9,110 nucleotides of DNA, from positions 2,273 to 11,382 of the forward strand of contig DPCJ01000136.1 in the NCBI GenBank assembly GCA_003516705.1, written 5' to 3'. Origin of the DNA: Prolixibacteraceae bacterium. Its GTDB lineage: Bacteria; Bacteroidota; Bacteroidia; Bacteroidales; Prolixibacteraceae. Within the stretch, counting starts at the first letter, position 1, and every line of letters starts with the position of its first letter. Shown one piece after another: positions 6,667 to 9,110 of this stretch. Position numbers and translations under genes: made by a program. The notes under the pieces are model-generated. The model was given only the letters and a program-made list of their open reading frames with translations. It did no database searches and was not told the origin of the DNA.

Positions 6667-7569
6667 ATGAAACCTACATTATTGATTTTGGCTGCTGGTA
6701 TGGGCAGCCGGTTTGGCGGGCTGAAACAGGTTGAACCTGTTGGTCCGAACGGTGAAGCAATTATCGACTACTCGATTTATGATGCCATCAGAGCCGGATT
6801 CGGCAAGGTGGTTTTTATCATTCGCGAAAGTTTTGCCGATGCTTTTAAAGAAAAATTCGATGCCAAACTGAAAGGTAAAATCGAGGTTGAATATGTGTAC
6901 CAGGAGCTACATATGCTTCCCGAAGGATTTACACTGCCCGCCGACCGCGAAAAACCGTGGGGAACAGCTCACGCCATTCTTGTAGCACGCGATGTTATAA
7001 AAGAACCTTTTTGTGCGCTCAATGCCGACGATTTTTATGGGTACAATGCCTACAAAGCGATGGCAAAATTCCTTACTTCGTCAGAAAACGACCACGAATA
7101 TGCCATGGTTGGCTATAAACTGAAAGAAACCCTTTCAGAATTTGGTTCTGTATCGCGCGGAATCTGTGATTCTGATGCCGATAATAACCTGCGGAAAATT
7201 GTGGAAACCATAAAAATTGTAAAACGCCCCAACGAAATTGTTTCGATTGAAAGCGACGGAAGCGAAACACAACTTACCGGCAACGAAGTAACATCGATGA
7301 ACAACTGGGGTTTCAAACCATCGGTTTTTGAAAAGCTCGAAAAACGTTTTACAGGGTTCCTTGAAAACAACATCGGCAATCTGAAATCGGAGATGTACAT
7401 TCCGTCGGTGGTTTTTGATATGATTGACGACAACGAAGCAGTGGTGAAAGTGCTGGAAGCAGACTCGCCATGGTTTGGCGTTACCTACAAGGAAGATAAA
7501 CCTTTTGTAATTGAAAAACTAAATGCGCTGATTGCCAAAGGCGACTACCCTGCAAAACTCTGGGAGTAA
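6667..7569 (+). CDS. Sugar-1-phosphate nucleotidyltransferase (NTP_transferase family)
   Basis: Predicted cytosolic enzyme that joins a sugar 1-phosphate and an NTP into a nucleotide sugar plus pyrophosphate. Residues 6-21 carry the family glycine-rich NTP-binding loop (LILAAGMGSRFGGLKQ). NADDFYG (119-125, Asp121/Asp122) is the expected metal-binding motif. PWGTAHAIL (97-105), SVSRG (161-165), NNWGFKP (212-218) and a C-terminal WFGVTYKED segment (269-277) fit an alpha/beta nucleotidyltransferase of the GlmU/GalU superfamily. At 300 aa it has no room for the left-handed beta-helix acetyltransferase of GlmU. The next gene encodes a NahK-like hexosamine 1-kinase, so GlcNAc-1-P or GalNAc-1-P is the favoured substrate and UTP the likely nucleotide. 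That specificity is inferred from the neighbour, not from residues I can assign. Alternatives are a MurU-like or other hexose-1-P enzyme. The gene is divergent from an Lrp-type regulator. Confidence 0.85.
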   Translation: MKPTLLILAAGMGSRFGGLKQVEPVGPNGEAIIDYSIYDAIRAGFGKVVFIIRESFADAFKEKFDAKLKGKIEVEYVYQELHMLPEGFTLPADREKPWGTAHAILVARDVIKEPFCALNADDFYGYNAYKAMAKFLTSSENDHEYAMVGYKLKETLSEFGSVSRGICDSDADNNLRKIVETIKIVKRPNEIVSIESDGSETQLTGNEVTSMNNWGFKPSVFEKLEKRFTGFLENNIGNLKSEMYIPSVVFDMIDDNEAVVKVLEADSPWFGVTYKEDKPFVIEKLNALIAKGDYPAKLWE

Positions 7570-7616
7570 AAGGGTACGGCGGTTTCCGAACTGACAAACA
7601 GACAAGTAAGATACAG

Positions 7617-7688
7617 GATTAACGAATGAAGATTAACGATTTTTGATTGCAAATTGCAAAAAGACTATGAGTCCTATGTGACTATGTG
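7617..7688. repeat. Short direct repeats in the nucleotidyltransferase/kinase spacer
   Basis: The 151-bp gap between the two genes holds GATTAACGA twice (7617-7625 and 7631-7639, period 14). It also holds CTATGTG twice (7674-7680 and 7682-7688, period 8), with a partial copy, CTATG, at 7665-7669. Between these sets lies GCAAATTGCAAAA (from 7649), with two overlapping TTGCAA words. I see no terminator and no clear -7 element, so the kinase is probably co-transcribed with the upstream gene. Similar CTATGTG-type phrases are my recollection from other Bacteroidota intergenic DNA, which suggests an interspersed repeat. Confidence 0.4.
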
Positions 7689-7720
7689 GTTTTAAAAAGC
7701 TACAGCAAAAAATTAAAACA

Positions 7721-8806
7721 ATGAACCAAAAACTAATCAGCATAGCACAAAACTTTCAGCTTAAAGGTGAAATTACAGCGGTTGAAAACCTGGGCGAAGG
7801 TTTTATTAACGATACATATATTGTAAAAACCGGCGAAGGCAACCCGAAATACATTTTACAGCGAAAGAATAAACGCATCTTTTCGCCCATCCCTGCCATG
7901 ATGGAGAATATCCAAAAAGTTTGTCTTCATATTAAAAAGAAAGTGGAACTGGCTGGTGGCGACCCGATGCGTGAAGCCATGACACTGATTCCGGCCCATG
8001 ACGGAAAACTTTATTTCCTCGATGAAGACGAAGAATTCTGGGCAGTTTGTTTGTTTATCGACGATACAATTGCCTACGATTCGGCTAAAACGCCCGAACT
8101 GGCGTATGCCGGTGGCCGTGGAATCGGAAAATTTCAGTCGCTGGTGGCCGATTTGAAAGAACCTTTAACTGATATTTTGCCCGGGTTTCATAATATTCGC
8201 TATCGTTTTAAACAGTGGGACGAAATTCTTGCCAACGACCCGTTGAACCGGAAAGCCAAAGTACTTACCGAAATCGGTTGGGTGGAAAGCCGCCGAAACG
8301 AAATGCTTGCCTTTTGGGAAAACGTGGAGAATGGAACAATCCCCACACGGATTACCCACAACGACACAAAAATCAACAATATTCTTTTCGATAAAAAAGG
8401 CGATGTACTTTGTGTAATCGACCTCGACACCGTGCTGAACAGTACAGTGCTGAACGACTTTGGCGATGCCATGCGCTCTTATACTAACACGGGTGCCGAA
8501 GACGACGAAACCCTTGACAATGTATCGATGAACATCGAAATTTTCAGGGCGTTTACGCGGGGCTACCTCGAAGAAACCAAATCGTTTCTCACGGCCAAAG
8601 AAATTGAATACCTCGCTTTTTCGGCCAGGTACATCACCTTTGAGCAGGTACTCCGGTTTTTGATGGATTACATTAACGGCGACAAATATTACCGCACCAA
8701 ATCGGCCAGCCACAACCTTGTGCGTACCCGTGCGCAATACAAATTATTGCAAAGCATGGAAGAACAGTTTGATGAGATGAACCGAATTGTTCAGGAATTT
8801 TGTTAA
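7721..8806 (+). CDS. nahK: NahK-like N-acetylhexosamine 1-kinase (APH/phosphotransferase family)
   Basis: Predicted ATP-dependent anomeric kinase that phosphorylates C1 of GlcNAc/GalNAc-type sugars. It belongs to the aminoglycoside-phosphotransferase (APH) fold, but the sequence resembles Bifidobacterium NahK along its whole length, and 361 aa compares with about 359 for NahK. Residues 25-34 are the nucleotide loop (GEGFINDTYI), followed by KYILQ at 43-47. The catalytic loop is HNDTKINNIL (213-222, catalytic Asp215). The metal motif is IDLDT (233-237), followed by DFGDA (246-250). The C-terminal HNLVRTRAQ (331-339) also matches the NahK pattern. The start at 7721 aligns with the NahK N-terminus. 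It lies 151 bp after the nucleotidyltransferase with no terminator between, so the two probably form one operon. Function as a drug-modifying APH is unlikely given the NahK-specific C-terminus. MurNAc/GlcNAc AmgK-type activity is a less likely alternative. Confidence 0.82.
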   Translation: MNQKLISIAQNFQLKGEITAVENLGEGFINDTYIVKTGEGNPKYILQRKNKRIFSPIPAMMENIQKVCLHIKKKVELAGGDPMREAMTLIPAHDGKLYFLDEDEEFWAVCLFIDDTIAYDSAKTPELAYAGGRGIGKFQSLVADLKEPLTDILPGFHNIRYRFKQWDEILANDPLNRKAKVLTEIGWVESRRNEMLAFWENVENGTIPTRITHNDTKINNILFDKKGDVLCVIDLDTVLNSTVLNDFGDAMRSYTNTGAEDDETLDNVSMNIEIFRAFTRGYLEETKSFLTAKEIEYLAFSARYITFEQVLRFLMDYINGDKYYRTKSASHNLVRTRAQYKLLQSMEEQFDEMNRIVQEFC

Positions 8807-8820
8807 ACTGTTGACTGAAA

Positions 8821-8838
8821 CCCCCGACTGTTCGGGGG
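8821..8838. repeat. REP-like hairpin 1
   Basis: CCCCCGA (8821-8827) and TCGGGGG (8832-8838) form a perfect 7-bp stem with the loop CTGT. It lies 15 bp after the kinase stop. It could act as a transcript 3'-end stabiliser, but no T-run follows, so it is not an intrinsic terminator. Confidence 0.55.
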
Positions 8839-8846
8839 AAATATTG

Positions 8847-8866
8847 CCGTCAGCTTCAGCTGACGG
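8847..8866. repeat. REP-like hairpin 2
   Basis: CCGTCAGCT (8847-8855) and AGCTGACGG (8858-8866) are perfect 9-bp inverted arms separated by TC, read as an 8-bp stem with the loop TTCA. It lies 8 bp after hairpin 1 and is more GC-rich than the surrounding spacer. Confidence 0.55.
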
Positions 8867-8888
8867 TTGAAATTATACGACGAAAACC

Positions 8889-8900
8889 TGGCTTTAGCCA
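8889..8900. repeat. REP-like hairpin 3
   Basis: TGGCT (8889-8893) and AGCCA (8896-8900) are inverted arms around TT. The core GGCTTTAGCC has the same CT-nn-AG centre as hairpin 2 (AGCTTCAGCT). An outer CCT/AGG pair (8887-8889 and 8907-8909) could extend it. Confidence 0.45.
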
Positions 8901-8940
8901 CATTTTAGGTTGAATCTCGGTTGTTTTGTTGAGCAAACCA

Positions 8941-8970
8941 CGCGATAAACCCGGAATCTTCTGGGGCGCG
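8941..8970. repeat. Possible fourth foldback, GC-rich
   Basis: CCCGGAA (8950-8956) pairs with TTCTGGG (8959-8965), including one G-U wobble. It is bracketed by CGCG at 8941-8944 and 8967-8970. The stretch is clearly more GC-rich than the surrounding spacer. I see no coding sequence in 8807-9008. It may belong to the same repeat unit as hairpins 1-3. Confidence 0.35.
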
Positions 8971-9008
8971 GTAGCTGGGGGTGATTGAACTGCAAAAAAA
9001 CATTAGTA

Positions 9009-9052
9009 AAAAAAAGAGAGCGGAAACTGACATATTTCCGCTCTCTTTTTTT
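9009..9052. terminator. Strong bidirectional Rho-independent terminator
   Basis: GAGAGCGGAAA (9016-9026) pairs perfectly with TTTCCGCTCTC (9035-9045) around an 8-nt loop. The stem is flanked by A7 (9009-9015) and T7 (9046-9052), so it ends in a U-run when read from either side, up to 18 bp in total. It lies about 200 bp past the kinase stop. It probably ends the nucleotidyltransferase/kinase transcript and also that of a converging gene whose stop appears to lie 6 bp to the right. Confidence 0.9.
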
Positions 9053-9058
9053 ACCATT

Positions 9059-9110
9059 TTACTGCAATTCTTTACTGGCAACGTAATTAACGTGAGTTCG
9101 ATGTAAGAAA
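9059..9110 (-). CDS. Possible 3' end of a converging gene entering from the right edge
   Basis: On the minus strand one frame is open from the right edge for 16 codons (FLHRTHVNYVASKELQ) to a TAA at 9061-9059. That stop lies 6 bp before the bidirectional terminator, exactly where a gene end would be expected. The fragment is too short to assign a family and could be chance; the support is purely positional. Confidence 0.3.
   Translation of the reverse strand, partial: FLHRTHVNYVASKELQ

Noticed and set aside
8165..8737. Minus-strand open frame of 190 codons opposite nahK
   Set aside because: The sense strand encodes a complete, motif-intact NahK homologue. The antisense protein has no recognisable domain and arises from codon bias.
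7721..8806. Reading the kinase as an aminoglycoside resistance APH or as AmgK of the MurNAc salvage pathway
   Set aside because: The fold is shared, but NahK-like sequence extends from the N-terminal loop to the C-terminal HNLVRTR motif. AmgK and MurU look different and MurU is shorter than the 300-aa partner.
8905..9057. 50-codon minus-strand frame that superficially resembles a lipoprotein leader (hydrophobic run then Cys)
   Set aside because: The hydrophobic run comes from the terminator T-tract, and the frame crosses the terminator and GC hairpin, so it is most likely chance.
1..9110. CRISPR array, insertion sequence, phage, tRNA or rRNA genes
   Set aside because: No regularly spaced direct repeats, transposase or phage proteins, tRNA cloverleaf pattern or rRNA-like stretch was seen on either strand.

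Overview
The window looks like a chromosomal segment of a member of the Bacteroidota, probably a Bacteroidales/Marinilabiliales-type organism. Four things point there. Start codons lack clear Shine-Dalgarno sequences. Several gene starts are preceded by the Bacteroidota-type -7 element TAnnTTTG. The first gene encodes a protein with a signal peptide ending in SAQ and a PD40/carboxypeptidase-regulatory/OmpA layout typical of this phylum. The intergenic spaces carry short palindromic repeats of the kind common in these genomes. The genus is not determined.

Layout, left to right. (1) 1-1313, minus strand: a signal-peptide-bearing PD40 + OmpA envelope protein whose C-terminus lies beyond the left edge. 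(2) 1466-2875, minus strand: rlmD, an Fe-S-containing rRNA uracil-5-methyltransferase, read from a GTG start just downstream of its promoter. (3) A 417-bp divergent spacer holding the rlmD and ABC-F promoters and an unexplained nested inverted repeat (3092-3188). (4) 3293-5239, plus strand: an ABC-F translation ATPase with a C-terminal coiled coil. It overlaps by one base (TAATG) the next gene, rlmB (5239-5973), an rRNA 2'-O-methyltransferase. (5) 5970-6437, minus strand: an Lrp/AsnC regulator that converges on rlmB with overlapping stop codons. (6) A divergent spacer (6438-6666) with promoters for both flanking genes and an AT palindrome. (7) 6667-7569 and 7721-8806, plus strand: a sugar-1-phosphate nucleotidyltransferase and a NahK-like N-acetylhexosamine 1-kinase. 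(8) 8807-9110: a cluster of REP-like hairpins, a strong bidirectional terminator, and probably the last 16 codons of a converging gene that enters from the right edge.

Two themes emerge. The middle of the window is ribosome-centred: two 23S rRNA methyltransferases of different chemistry flank an ABC-F ATPase, and one is translationally coupled to it. The right part looks like a two-step sugar-nucleotide salvage route (hexosamine to hexosamine-1-phosphate to nucleotide sugar), divergent from an Lrp-type regulator that could control it. I saw no CRISPR array, phage genes, insertion sequence, tRNA or rRNA. The least explained items are the kinase/nucleotidyltransferase pair, the REP-like cluster and the nested inverted repeat at 3092-3188.
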